A DNA stretch of 64,000 nucleotides from Coptis chinensis (Eukaryota > Streptophyta > Magnoliopsida > Ranunculales > Ranunculaceae): the NCBI GenBank assembly GCA_015680905.1, contig CM027380.1, forward strand, positions 11,054,001 through 11,118,000, written 5' to 3'. The notes beneath the pieces were generated by a model that saw nothing but the letters and a program-made list of their open reading frames with translations, searched no databases and was not told the DNA's origin. A program made the translations under genes and the position numbers. Shown in pieces: positions 1 through 10,119 of the stretch. Positions within the stretch are counted from its first letter, which is position 1; every line of letters starts with the position of its first letter.

Positions 1-390
1 GACTTCATGGACTCCATGTTATGACCAATATTGCTTTTATAGTAATCTACTTTGTATCGTAGTATGTTAGTTATGTTAGTTATGTTACTGGTTTTTTAAT
101 TTTACCTGTACAAGTAAATAATGAGACAATAAGGGACTTCCTAGTTGTGTTATGTGTAAGATCAATTTACTTGAGCATTTGCTTTACTTCTGTAATTTTT
201 GAGTTTCATTGCTTTTCAGATAAAATCATGGCATCTCTGAGAGTTGAGGTCTTGAGGATTTCATAATGGATCATAGGAAGCACCTTCCCCTATGTACTCA
301 GTTTCTGACGGATGATACAACGGAGGGAGTTGAGGCTTGCCTCCATTTGTTCGACGCATCTCCAGGACCTAGGTTTTAGTTTATTTTGTA
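1..390. other. Non-coding sequence, no gene recognised
   Basis: Only short open frames are present and none resembles a known protein. The stretch ends where a sequence repeated near the right end of the window begins. Confidence 0.5.
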
Positions 391-914
391 TACTTTTGGG
401 GATGTTAAGCAACCGTTTATTGTTGTACATGGTTAATTTATTTTGCTCTAATTCAAAGTGGAGATTAATGAGTGATCGTAGATTTAACTCTCCAGAATTT
501 ATTCCTTCTTACTAGTACCCTTCTTTTGCGTCTGCGAGTGATCCAAGTATTTTAACTTGGTTGCTGGTACCAGATCTACGTTGATCAAGGAACGGCCCTA
601 GTTCTGCTCGAACCGTCTAGGCTAGAACTGTTGCATCCTTGAGAAACCCTTGACACAATCAGTTCAAGATCTTCTTTAATCATTTTTAGTGCCATTTAAA
701 GATCTGCTGTCAGAGTCTCATCTAAAAACAGAAACCTTCCAGCAACACCAGCTAGCTAATAATCTGGTGTGTGCTTATGTGCTTCCACGGCTTTCCTCTA
801 GCTCATTGATAGTAACTAATTACTTCTTGTGCCATATCAAGCGGAACTTTGCTCTAGTTTTGCAATGAGTTATACTATTACCATGTCAGCCTCGAAGTTC
901 AGACTAACTAAAAA
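391..914 (+). repeat. Dispersed repeat, copy A of a 0.53-kb sequence also found at 57190-57725
   Basis: This stretch matches 57190-57725 almost base for base over its whole length. Copy B has about 16 extra bases near 57420, flanked in both copies by a short ctag-type repeat, so copy A probably lost them. Part of it (about 535-660) also resembles the reverse complement of about 1758-1950, where an antisense frame reads WNQVYQGTVLVLQEPSR. No family is recognised. The right end of copy B is interrupted by a Copia LTR, so the full unit may be longer. Confidence 0.8.
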
Positions 915-2159
915 CTAAAACACTTGACTGTCTTCGCATCCTTGATAAACTGCACACTACAATTTGTTCTCCCACAACATTGGCAAAGAATTATTCAATG
1001 TTACGTAGCTAAAACTACGCTAATGTCTTCCCCCTGCTCAGAATGGGGAATATTAAGTTTCCTACCGAAGAACCAAGCACTAAAAAGATGTGCGAACAAG
1101 GCAGAGCTACTGACTCCTGTATCCAATGTACCGTCTTCAAAACAGAAATAATGCTGACAATAAGTGGTTGCACAGATTTCAACAACTATGACATGCCAAA
1201 TGCATTATCTGCTTGCTATCCCTGCTAGGTAGGATCATTTACTTAAAGGTTTTGATCTTTCGGTTCTTTCCTAGTCAAATATCCTCTGTTTTCTACAGTG
1301 AGTGGCACATCTAGCCGACTGCGCCAAATCTAAATACTTTCAACCCATTTTTTTTTTCGATAAACCTTAATTGTTGAATCAGCCCACACCCATTATCTGC
1401 AAACCTGAATAATTTTTTAAAGTGCTATCTGACGTAGCCAACTTCCAACGTCTATTCACACAATCAAAAAGGAGATTGCAGAAGAGGAAGCATTCAACAA
1501 CCTATTGAAACCACGTACCATTGTTCACCACACAGTTTCAACAGTACAATCTACACACCTTTTATTAGAATTCCCCTTAAATCATGGGATCTCATAATTG
1601 TAATATCTTGACATTGTGTAGATGTATTAATGGTGTATGGTTGGTGATAAGTCTATATAAACCACCATTGGTATTGTAATCAAATCCAAGTTATCAATAA
1701 CATTTCCTTCTATTAGAATTCTAATAATTCACATTCTAACAACTTTAGCATTAACTTTCACAGCCAAAGAAACCACCCAGAGTAGAAATGGTGCTGCAAA
1801 AAGGATTCTGTTTTGGAGGAGGCAACAGTTCTAGCCTCTACAGATGAAGCCCTAGATGGTTCTTGCAGAACTAGGACCGTTCCTTGATAAACCTGGTTCC
1901 AGTACCAATTACCAGGTTGGAAAAATTGCACCGCCCGCAGACACAAATGAATAGTACTCAGAAAACCAAACTAATACAACAGTAGCTGGGAACTTTGATC
2001 TGGGAGAATCCAACTTCCATCATACGACCATTTTGCTGAGAAAGTGACCCAAAAATGCAATACTACTGCAAATTTCATTTAGTCAGGTTGCTTAGTGCTT
2101 ACTTGAACATACAAATTGCATTTGCAAATTTTTCATATATATGTCATCTCATGATACAC
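915..2159. other. Non-coding sequence with a possible LTR-like tail and an inverted copy of the 391-914 repeat
   Basis: At about 1650-1742 there is a stretch resembling the 3' part of a Copia LTR: a ctatataaacc box, then gtattgtaatc, then an end in ctaaca. No matching start or target duplication was found, so the assignment is weak. Positions 1758-1946 on the minus strand hold a 62-codon frame related in inverted orientation to about 535-660. No other gene is seen. Confidence 0.35.
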
Positions 2160-2160
2160 C

Positions 2161-2179
2161 AAAAACAAAGTCTAAATGC
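2161..2179. repeat. Left target-site duplication of the LINE-type insertion
   Basis: The 19-base string aaaaacaaagtctaaatgc occurs here and again at 4062-4080, directly after an A-run. This is the expected product of target-primed reverse transcription. The A bases shared with the poly(A) tail make its exact left edge ambiguous by a few bases. Confidence 0.9.
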
Positions 2180-4061
2180 TCTCTTCCAATATTCTGTTTG
2201 ATCCTGGGGGATTCTACCTCTCAACCGATTTCAAGACAACCTATGTCTTGGAGCTCTCTTTTTAGTAATTCTTGTATTTCTAAAAATACTACACCTTTGA
2301 GAATTTATACACCTGAACTTACTGATGGAGTAGCTGTAGTACCTCAAGACCTCATTGATGAGGGCGTTGAGGAGTGGAAAGATACCTTGGTAGGGTATTT
2401 TCTAGAAAAAAGACTAGCTTTTCCTTATGTGAAAGCTTCACTTGAGAAAGCTTGGAAATTGAAGGGTTCGATGGAGCTAACTACAGATAGGGACTTGTTT
2501 TATTTTACCTTTACTGTTGATGAGGATAGGAAGATGGCTCTAGAAGGGGGGCCAATCTTTATTGCTGGGAGAATTTTCATTATCAGACCTTGGAATGTTG
2601 AGGCTGAAAGGATGAGAAACAAAATCTCTACTGTTCCAGTATGGATTAAGATGTCGAATGTTCCGAAAGAGTTGTGGACGAAAAATGGACTGTCTTTTCT
2701 TGCAAGTTTGGTAGCGAAACCCATGTGTATGGATGAAGCCACCGCTAAAAAGCAGAGACTATCGTTTGCGAGGGTATGTGTTGAGATTCCATTACTCTTT
2801 CACTACCCAAAATCTGTTAGTATTGAAGTTGGTGAGAGGGAAATGAGCATTGGTGTCGAGTATCCATGGAAACCTTCCTCCTGCTCCACCTGTATGAAGT
2901 TTGGACACAGTACAAACAAATGCAATAGCACTGTAGTTAATACTTGGATTCCGAGAAGAAATGTAAATGGTCAGAGTAGTAATGCTGGTGCTCAGCAAAC
3001 AACAACAAGGATTGGTCAGCTTCCTACTCAAGTGGTGGTCCAGACAATTACAAAGAATGTTACTGCGGTGCTGAACTCTCCTCATGCAGAGTTAGTACCA
3101 ATAGTTTGCGTGGGTCCTTCCACTGTTAGAACAGAAGAATCTGGCCAGAGTAGTGGTGCTCAGGGGAATGGAACAGTGGTTGAAGAGCTCAATACTAGTG
3201 GACATGATACTGGAGTTGATCCTTCCATTGGACTTCAATTAGCACTTTATGTGCCTGATAAGATAACAACTCCTATAGTAAATAGGATTGGTGAAACTAT
3301 GGATACTCCTCAATCGCAAAGAGGAGCTTCAAATAACCAGAGAGATAAGAGTAATACGGTTACACCAACACAAAGTCATCAGCCTAGAGTTATTTCGATT
3401 AACCAACTGCCAAGTAGTAGAGAACGAAACATGTATGAAGGGCTAGTTGCTGGATATGAGGATGAAGATGATGATCTCTCAGAGAATGAGACCGAGTTTT
3501 TTGCGGATGCTGCTACAGTAGCCCCAACAATTGGCTTGCATAAGAGCTCAGCGCCTTCTAAGGATCAAAATCAATGGACTACTGTGAAGCCAAAAAGAAG
3601 CAAAAGAATCCAAGAGCGTTCTTCAGGAGAAATAGAGCCTACGCTTGCTATGATGAAGAAGGTAAAGTCGCTAATGAAAAACAAGAAGATGAGAAATCTT
3701 GAAGACTACACCAAAGAGTTTTGGAATGATACTTTGGGACTTACTTATGTGTGTTGCTTTGCGAAGGTTTTTCTTTTGCAACTATGAGAAAGTTACGGAC
3801 TCATCTTAGAAAGGATCATTCTAAGATTGTTAAAGAAATCATGACTAGAAAGTAGGATTATCATCTCTACTTTCTTAAGTTCGATTGTAGGATGACTAAT
3901 ATGTTATCTTATGTTAGGTTTGAAGCCTGTCGATATAGTGTCTTTGTGCTCCTCCTTTCAATGATCTAACTCTTAGGGAGGCTTAGCTTGTAAAGTTTAA
4001 CCTTTTGCAATAATATCAAGTGGGGATATACCTTAACCCCAGCTTACTTTTTCCAAAAAAA
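2180..4061 (+). mobile_element. LINE-type (non-LTR) retroposed insertion with ORF1 only and a poly(A) tail
   Basis: The unit is about 1.88 kb, lies between perfect 19-bp target duplications, and ends in a 12-base A-run (4055-4066). It holds one long ORF encoding a gag-like protein and about 270 bases of 3' untranslated sequence. No endonuclease or reverse transcriptase follows the ORF. It is therefore either an internally deleted L1-type element or a retroposed transcript of a DUF4283 gene, mobilised in trans. The intact duplication and open frame suggest a fairly recent insertion. Confidence 0.85.
2243..3787 (+). CDS. DUF4283 / zinc-knuckle protein (plant LINE ORF1-like)
   Basis: The product resembles the ORF1 (gag-like, RNA-binding) proteins of plant L1-type LINEs. 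A DUF4283-like domain occupies the N-terminal part (VEEWKDTLVGYFLEKRLAF, ALEGGPIFIAGRIFIIRPW). A CCHC knuckle follows as CSTCMKFGHSTNKC (C-x2-C-x4-H-x4-C). The remaining half is low-complexity and polar, ending in a basic patch (KPKRSKRIQ) and a lysine-rich tail. The open frame runs back to an ATG at 2141, but those first codons lie in the target duplication and flanking DNA. I therefore place the element's own start at the ATG at 2243, giving 514 residues. No stop interrupts the frame. A domesticated host DUF4283 protein is the alternative. Function would be RNA binding and packaging; that is inference from the family. Confidence 0.75.
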   Translation: MSWSSLFSNSCISKNTTPLRIYTPELTDGVAVVPQDLIDEGVEEWKDTLVGYFLEKRLAFPYVKASLEKAWKLKGSMELTTDRDLFYFTFTVDEDRKMALEGGPIFIAGRIFIIRPWNVEAERMRNKISTVPVWIKMSNVPKELWTKNGLSFLASLVAKPMCMDEATAKKQRLSFARVCVEIPLLFHYPKSVSIEVGEREMSIGVEYPWKPSSCSTCMKFGHSTNKCNSTVVNTWIPRRNVNGQSSNAGAQQTTTRIGQLPTQVVVQTITKNVTAVLNSPHAELVPIVCVGPSTVRTEESGQSSGAQGNGTVVEELNTSGHDTGVDPSIGLQLALYVPDKITTPIVNRIGETMDTPQSQRGASNNQRDKSNTVTPTQSHQPRVISINQLPSSRERNMYEGLVAGYEDEDDDLSENETEFFADAATVAPTIGLHKSSAPSKDQNQWTTVKPKRSKRIQERSSGEIEPTLAMMKKVKSLMKNKKMRNLEDYTKEFWNDTLGLTYVCCFAKVFLLQL

Positions 4062-4080
4062 AAAAACAAAGTCTAAATGC
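4062..4080. repeat. Right target-site duplication of the LINE-type insertion
   Basis: Identical to 2161-2179 and located immediately after the poly(A) tail of the insertion. Confidence 0.9.
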
Positions 4081-4087
4081 AATTTAA

Positions 4088-4260
4088 ACTCTAAAATTAC
4101 CCATACCCATCTTGCCGAGAACATAGCAACCTTTAGCTTTCCTAGGAAATCTATTAACGTTGTCAAAGGCATCATAGCACTCTTCATCTGTTGCACACCT
4201 TGCTAGAGCATCTGCCACACAATTACCCTCTCTAAACACATGGAGAAAAGTAGCATTCCT
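4088..4260 (-). pseudogene. LINE-type RNase H (RVT_3) C-terminal remnant
   Basis: On the minus strand the sequence reads RNATFLHVFREGNCVADALA, then a cysteine and acid-rich segment, and ends with GKMGMGNFRV and a stop. The REGN-x-VADALA signature is characteristic of the RNase H domain at the C terminus of plant LINE polyproteins. Sequence upstream of it (to about 4400) is too decayed to follow in one frame. It lies in the opposite orientation to the adjacent ORF1 insertion, which landed just beyond its stop codon, so the two are independent insertions and not parts of one element. Confidence 0.7.
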
Positions 4261-4269
4261 GATACACCC

Positions 4270-4614
4270 GAGACGCCATTCCTACCAAAATGCTTCCCTG
4301 TGATACACACTTAATTGCAAAACACAGCTCATTGGAGATAGCATTGTCTCTTCATATACTGCTGGCGGAAGCAGTTACTACTGTTTGAGACCACTCCAAC
4401 AAGAAACCCGCCAACGTTTAATCCTAAAAAGAAACATTCCCCTTCAATAAAATAAAAATCTATTTTTTCCTCTTCATCCTTTAAAGGTATTTAAAATAAA
4501 TAAAATATTTAGCGAAAATTATTGGCAGAAATTTATCGGCAGAAATCATAAAAAACGCACTAAGAAACATGGAAAATTTGATGTTGGAGAGATGAAGCAG
4601 GTTATTGCCGAAAC
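4270..4614. other. Non-coding sequence
   Basis: The first 100 bases may be the decayed upstream part of the RNase H remnant. The rest is AT-rich and shows no recognisable gene. Confidence 0.4.
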
Positions 4615-4770
4615 AGCAAGCATTTACATTACTCAACTTTTACAAGATCTTCCTACTCTTCAACCAATTGATGTCACAAACAAAACCTTCTATGGCCACC
4701 TGAGGAAATGAGACTGATCTACAGTCTCTAATTGCCATTAGATATGGATTTGAAGGCGGCTTAAGTTCGT
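4615..4770 (+). pseudogene. 5'-end relic of an LRR receptor kinase
   Basis: This matches the first about 150 coding bases of the two large receptor-kinase genes (5564 onward and 34460 onward): signal-peptide region, the caaccaattgatgtcacaa string, and the start of the LRR N-terminal cap (gatttgaaggcggcttaag). Small deletions and substitutions break the frame, and similarity stops after the sequence equivalent to GLSS. It marks a further, almost erased copy of the gene upstream of copy 1. Confidence 0.8.
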
Positions 4771-4774
4771 ATTC

Positions 4775-5548
4775 AGAATTTACAGTAACTAAAAAGTAAT
4801 CACATATTCACAGCAAAATGTCAATAACTGAGAAGTAAAAACACCATATCATCAATCTAGTTAGTAAATTTGGGGACATGAATTATTCGGAACGTGAATT
4901 GGGTATAATTCGGTTTCAATTTCGAAACATTTGGGGAAAAATTCGGTCATATATTTGTTGTACAGCAAATATTCGTCTATATGTTTATTCGTGTATAATT
5001 TGATTTTATATAATAAAAATTCGTACACATAAACTACTTCCATTTTATGAAATATAGGTCAAAATCACAGATAATTACTTATATTAAGCGTTCTAAATAG
5101 TATTTTTAAGCTATATATATATTTTTTAACCACCACATCACATCTTAACAAATTGGATTCTTTTCGAGAAAAATATATTTTTTTAAAAAAAAACTGCCTA
5201 ATATTTGGACCGAATTATTTCCGAATCCGAATTTTACCTGTTTAGAACTTTTTCCCGAATGATTCGTTTTCAAAAATTGTGTTTAATACGCAAATTAAAC
5301 CCGAACAAGGATCGTCAATCAACTTTATTCTTTCGTCTTCTTTATCTCGTCGTCCTCAAGAAAAGGCAGTTGCAGAATCATCCATACATCTCCGGTCAAC
5401 ACCTACTAATTTGGGCCAATGATTCATTAGCCGGCAAAATGGGTCATTATCGAAAGTGATATAGACAGACTGGCAAGACCAAATTTGAACTCTGCTCCTA
5501 TATATTATTACTAAACGTTTACACGTTCTTCCTACTGAATTCGCAAAG
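4775..5548 (+). promoter_or_regulatory. 5' flank of receptor-kinase copy 1
   Basis: No gene is seen. The part from about 5187 is shared with the 5' flank of copy 2: tgcctaatatttgg is found again near 20630, and cccgaatgattcgttttc again near 33568. A ctatatatt box at about 5499-5507 lies 40-50 bases before the start codon and is a plausible TATA element. Confidence 0.5.
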
Positions 5549-8225
5549 ATGATTTCAAAGCAGCCATTTACATTACTTAACGTTTACATGTTCTTCCTAC
5601 TCTTTGACCAATTGATGTCACAAACAAAACCTTGTATGGCCACCTCAGAAAATGAGACTGATCTTCACTCTCTAATCGCTATTAGAGATGGAATTGAAGG
5701 CGGCTTAAGCTCGTGGAACCAATCTTTCCATTTCTGTCAGTGGCAAGGCATTACATGCGGCAAGCGTCATCAAAGAGTCATAAGTTTGAATCTTTCCAGC
5801 CAGAGTTTGGTTGGATCGTTATCGCCTCATATTGGAAACCTCACTTTCCTAAGGTTCATCCGCCTACGGGAAAATAAGCTCTACGGTGAGATTCCACGAG
5901 AAATTGGTCGGTTGTTTCGACTTCAAATACTCAATCTGTTCGATAACACTTTCGAAGGAGAAATTCCAGTCAATCTAACCCAATGTACAGAACTCAGTTT
6001 CATTGATTTAAGTTGGAACAAATTGTCAGGGAATATTCCGGCAAACCTTGGCTCATTGTCAAAGCTTGTATTCTTGCTTATTAGAAGAAACAATCTGACA
6101 GGAGTGCTACCCCCTTCTTTAGGTAATATTTCGTCGCTTCAAAACTTGTATGCAGAAGAAAATGCATTGGTTGGAAGTATTCCAGCCAGCTTTGGTAGAC
6201 TGTCAAGCTTAATACAGTTCTTGGTTGGAGGTAATAAACTGTCTGGTGAGGTCCCTTCAACAATTTTTAACATATCATCCCTGATCAATTTAGCAATTTA
6301 CATTAACCAATTTAGTGGTAGTCTTCCACCAGACATGGGCATCACTCTTCCTAATCTCGTTCAATTCCTTGGGGGTACAAATCAACTTTCTGGACTACTC
6401 CCAGTTTCATTAGCTAATGCTTCTAATCTTCAAAAATTTGATATTTCAACAAACAATTTTGAAGGACCAGTTCCCAAGGATTTTCAATTCCCTCAAACTA
6501 TCGAATGGCTAAATCTTGGAAGCAATAATCTAGGAACAGGAGAAGCTCATGATTTTAGTTTTATCACTTATTTGACCAACAACAGTAATCTAAAGATATT
6601 GGACTTGCACCAAAACAATTTTGGAGGTGTTTTACCCAACTCTATTACCAATCTCTCCAACCAAATGGAAAGGTTGCATCTAGGATTCAATAAAATATCT
6701 GGAATCATCCCAGAAGGGATTGGGAACCTCGTCAATTTGCTTATATTATCTCTCTCTTCTAATAACTTTTACGGTACTATTCCATCTTCTATTGGAAAAC
6801 TTCATAGTTTACAGGGGTTAGCTCTTAATGCGAACAAACTGTCTGGACCGATCCCATCTTTTTTAGCAAACAATACAAAATTGAGTGTGTTATATTTAGA
6901 AATGAACAGACTGGAAGGAAATATTCCTTCATCTCTTGGTGCTCTTAGCCATTTGCAAGAACTGTATCTGTTACAAAACAACCTAAATGGTACCCTTCCT
7001 AAAGAGATCTTTAATATTTCCTCTCTGCTTTTTCTTTACTTCTCTATGAACTCCTTAACTGGTTCCCTCCCTTTAGTAGTAGGAAAACTAAAACATCTTG
7101 TTCTAATGGATGCGTCTGGAAATAAGTTATTTGGTCCATTGCCTATTCCTCTTGGTGAGTGTGAGCGTCTGGAAAAGTTATATTTGTATGATAATTTGTT
7201 TGAAGGGACAGTTCCTCAATCTTTCAGTTCTTTAAAGAATGTGAAAGAGTTAGATCTATCAAGCAACAACTTGTCTGGTGGAATTCCGAAATATTTAGAG
7301 GTCTTTCCGTATCTCCAGCTGTTGAATCTATCCTTCAATAAACTTGAAGGTGAGGTACCAGTGAACGGAATCTTTAAAATTGCAAGCAATTTTTCAGTAG
7401 ATGGAAATTCTGATCTCTGTGGGGGTATACGTGAATTGCAATTGCCGCCATGCCGAATTAACAATTCTGAAAAGCAAGGAAGGTTCGATCCTTCCAAAAT
7501 AGCAATTATCATCAGTGTGGCCGTGTTTATTCTTTTGGCATCATGTTCTATGATATTTTACTTGAGAAGAAAAGGTAAACTTAAAACGGCTTCTTTGCCA
7601 TCAATCGCTGATCAAAGCATGTTAAGGTCTCTTATGGAGATCTTTTCTCAAGCGATCGGTGGATTTTCTCCAACTAATTTTGTTGGTTCGGTGGTTTTGG
7701 CGGTGTGTATAAGGGAATGCTCAACCAATATGAAACTGTTGTTCTTTGTTAAGGTGTTCAAACTTCAATTGAGAGGATCGTTAAAGAGTTTCATGGCAGA
7801 GTGTGAATCATTGCGTAATATCCGCCATCGAAATCTTGTTAAGATTCTAACTTCTTGCTCTAGTATGGATTATGAAGGAAATGAATACAAAGCACTAGTC
7901 TTTGAGTTCATGCCAAATGGAAGTCTAGAGAAGTGGTTGCATCAAGAGATCAGTAAACAAGATGAAGAATTGAATTTGAACCTACTTCAAAGACTAAATG
8001 TCGCCATTGATGTTGCTTCTGCACTTAGCTATCTTCATCACGAGTGCCACGCTTTGGTTATTCATCGTGATATAAAGCCAAGCAATGTGCTTCTTGATAA
8101 TGATATGGTAGCTCATGTTGGTGATTTTGGTTTAGCAAAGCTTCTTTCGGGATCGATAGAGAACTTGCATGACAATCAAAGTACCTCAGCAGGGGTAAAG
8201 GGATCTATTGGCTATGCCGCTCCAG
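5549..8225 (+). CDS. LRR receptor-like kinase copy 1, exon 1 (kinase N-lobe scrambled)
   Basis: The architecture is that of LRR-XII receptor kinases (the EFR / FLS2 / Xa21 group): signal peptide, LRR cap with CQWQGITCGKRHQR, about twenty LRRs of GxIPxxLGxLxxL type, a membrane span (IAIIISVAVFILLASC, near residue 650), and a Ser/Thr kinase. It would sit in the plasma membrane. Compared with copy 2, two pairs of compensating indels change the juxtamembrane segment (SMLRSLMEIFSQ) and the glycine-rich loop, where GSGGFGSVYKG has become GSVVLAVCIREC. The subdomain II lysine (FVKVFK), HRDIKPSN and DFG remain. The exon ends in GYAAP plus one base, with intron donor GTAGG at 8226, as in family members with one kinase-domain intron. 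The frame is open, but kinase activity is doubtful. Confidence 0.85.
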
Positions 8226-8862
8226 GTAGGAATTCAAATATCAACATGAGTTGATTTCAGTCCTTTTTCCAATGCATGAAAATCAATTCAATATCTGGTA
8301 TACTGCATTAGTTATAATATTTATGTGCCCATATTTTAGTGACACTCAAATGCTTTTATTTGCCTATTTTCCCCCCATGTTAAGTTAGACACCATTAACA
8401 GCCCAGTTAAACGACCTGATATAGGTACAGGAGGGCCTTGGATAGTTGGATGTTTTAAGCTCCGGAGCTTATAACATAGTTATTTAGATATTTTTAAAGA
8501 GGAAAAATGAATTGTTAGTGCAAATGAAAAGCTGTTAGAGTGAATAAAAACTATCAACTTAATCTAACTTCTTTTCTGTCCATATTAGTTGAGTTAGAAT
8601 TAAAAAGATCGAGGATAATGACGAAAGAACTGTGGTTGTAGCGGTAATTAAGCAAGTTTGTTTACTTCTATCAACATCTTAAGTGGCGATTGTGAGGACC
8701 TTTTCAATTTCTCTGTAGTATAATGGATGTAAAGCATTACGATATTACAATTATATATATACTGTTTTCATTTTCTTTTTTCTTTCCAATGGCTCTTAAT
8801 ATATTTATTTTTTTACTTTTAAATGGTTTTATGGAAACTAGTGATTGATGTATATGTTGCAG
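8226..8862 (+). other. Phase-1 intron of receptor-kinase copy 1
   Basis: GT donor at 8226 and an AG acceptor in tgttgcag ending at 8862. Joining restores GAA, giving GYAAPEYGMG, the usual kinase subdomain VIII context. Copy 2 has the same intron at 37119-37767. Confidence 0.85.
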
Positions 8863-9263
8863 AATATGGTATGGGAGCTGATGCATCCATACAAGGTGAT
8901 GTGTATAGTTACGGAATTCTGGTGTTGGAGATGTCCACAGGAAGGAGACCAACCGACGAGATGTTTAAAGACGGTTTATGCCTCCATAACTATGCTAGCA
9001 ATGGTTTGCAAGATCAATTTATAAAAATCATAGATCCAATACTTCTATCTGAAGGAGATGACACTCTAGGAGATACTTATAATAGCATGAAAATCCGCAA
9101 TCACAAAAGAGCAAAACTGCTAGAGTGCTTGACTACAATAGTCAGAATTGGGGTTGCATGTTCTGTTGAATCACCATCAGAGAGAATGGATATCGAGATG
9201 TCGAAGAAAGAATTGCACGCTAGCGAGACATATTTGTTGGTACTAGGTTCACGGAGAACGTAA
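8863..9263 (+). CDS. LRR receptor-like kinase copy 1, exon 2 (kinase C-lobe, altered tail)
   Basis: Encodes EYGMGADASIQGDVYSYGIL, followed by STGRRPTDEMF and the last kinase helices up to GVACSVESPSERMD. Another -1/+1 indel pair then changes the copy 2 string DIRDVSKELHA into DIEMSKKELHA. A final uncompensated one-base loss ends the protein early at GSRRT. The spliced product would be about 1,025 residues, within the normal range, but it lacks the copy 2 C terminus. The exon is followed by an AT microsatellite and then a second copy of the same exon. Confidence 0.8.
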
Positions 9264-9330
9264 CTAACTCCAAAGACGGTTTAATTGAAAGGTAAAATCA
9301 CATCTTTTTCTTTGGTTGTTATTTATGCTC

Positions 9331-9332
<2 letters not shown>

Positions 9333-9414
<82 letters not shown>
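9333..9414. repeat. (AT)n microsatellite
   Basis: About 80 bases of uninterrupted AT dinucleotides lie between the two tandem copies of receptor-kinase exon 2. This is a likely site of replication slippage and possibly of the local duplication. Confidence 0.95.
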
Positions 9415-9416
<2 letters not shown>

Positions 9417-9463
9417 CATTTAAATGGTTTTATGGAAACTAGTGATTGATGTATATGTTACAG

Positions 9464-9600
9464 AATATGGTATGGGAGCTAATGCATCCATACAAGGTGA
9501 TGTGTACTGTTACAGAATTATGGTGTTGGAGATGTCCACAGGAAGGAGACCAGTTGACGGGACGTTTAAAGACTGTTTATGCCTCCATAACTATGCTAGT
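9464..9600 (+). pseudogene. Receptor-kinase exon 2, duplicate copy, left half (interrupted by Gypsy element)
   Basis: A tandem duplicate of 8863-8999 with its own intron end (gttacag). It reads EYGMGANASIQGDVYCYRIM through GTFKDCLCLHNYAS and stops being homologous at ctagt (9596-9600). The coding sequence resumes at 18815 beyond the retrotransposon, giving a direct demonstration of the insertion site. Confidence 0.9.
9596..9600. repeat. Left target-site duplication of the Gypsy element (ctagt)
   Basis: Pairs with ctagc at 18810-18814. The intact paralogue has ctagc at this point, so the last base of the left copy has mutated since insertion. Confidence 0.8.
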
Positions 9601-9743
9601 TGTAAATGTTATATTTTGTTTAACCTTACTGGAGTAGGCAATTTGGGGAAGATGGGTTGATTGATTGGGTTTGACCGAGTTCGTTTGGACGAACTACCTA
9701 CATATCAAGTTCTCTCTGCTGGGGGGAGATTTGAATCCGGTCA
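9601..9743 (-). repeat. 3' LTR of the Gypsy element, truncated
   Basis: Begins TGTAAATGTT and matches 18271-18421, then diverges abruptly after gaatccggtcag. In element orientation this is the 3' end of the 3' LTR. Its other three quarters, the polypurine tract and the neighbouring end of the antisense ORF have been lost, most simply by one deletion. Confidence 0.85.
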
Positions 9744-9768
9744 GAGAAAATGATCCTGGTGGGGGGGG

Positions 9769-10119
9769 CTGGAGGAAGCGAATGACAAGGTGGCATTGTA
9801 CACGGGGTACGTGTAGAAAGTAACAGTTGCAGCCAAGGCGGCGAAGGACACCTATAAGACTCTGTTTGGAGAGGCAACTGAGCTGGCCAAAGAATACAAT
9901 GAGCTGGAGTATAAATATCTTGCTTTACAGCAGGAACCAGAATGTGGGGCTCGAGGTGCAACAGTGATAGACACACCTGGAGATGCTAGTATCGTTCTTC
10001 CTGTATCTGAAGGTACTGTTCTTGTGAATGACTCTGTCTCGGATCTAGCTATGGATACAGCTGCTTTGGAGGACGCACTGGAGCCCCTAGCCACTGAGAA
10101 TTTGCCAAATGTTTCTTGA
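9769..10119 (+). pseudogene. Antisense ORF of the Tat/Retand-type element (3' part)
   Basis: The frame reads LEEANDKVALYTGYV, a stop, then VAAKAAKDTYKTLFGEATEL and a coiled-coil-like stretch (AKEYNELEYKYLALQQEPE), ending VSDLAMDTAALEDALEPLA and a stop. It is transcribed opposite to gag-pol and sits between pol and the 3' LTR, where Retand-like elements carry an additional antisense ORF of unknown function. One in-frame TAG and the missing N-terminal part make it non-functional. The assignment rests on position, orientation and coding character, not on a recognised domain. Confidence 0.6.

Noticed and set aside
1522..1742. A Copia solo LTR ending in ctaaca
   Set aside because: The tail looks LTR-like, but no matching start and no flanking 5-bp duplication could be found, so it is only mentioned as possible.
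2500..3085. Minus-strand open frames of 80 and 97 codons opposite the DUF4283 ORF
   Set aside because: They lie entirely within the plus-strand coding sequence and show no similarity to known proteins; they are shadows.
2161..4260. The DUF4283 ORF and the RNase H remnant as two ends of one LINE
   Set aside because: They are on opposite strands, and the target duplication and poly(A) tail close the ORF1 insertion before the RNase H remnant begins.
5205..5459. 84-codon plus-strand frame just upstream of receptor-kinase copy 1
   Set aside because: The equivalent region of copy 2 does not keep the frame. It is promoter and 5' untranslated sequence shared between paralogues.
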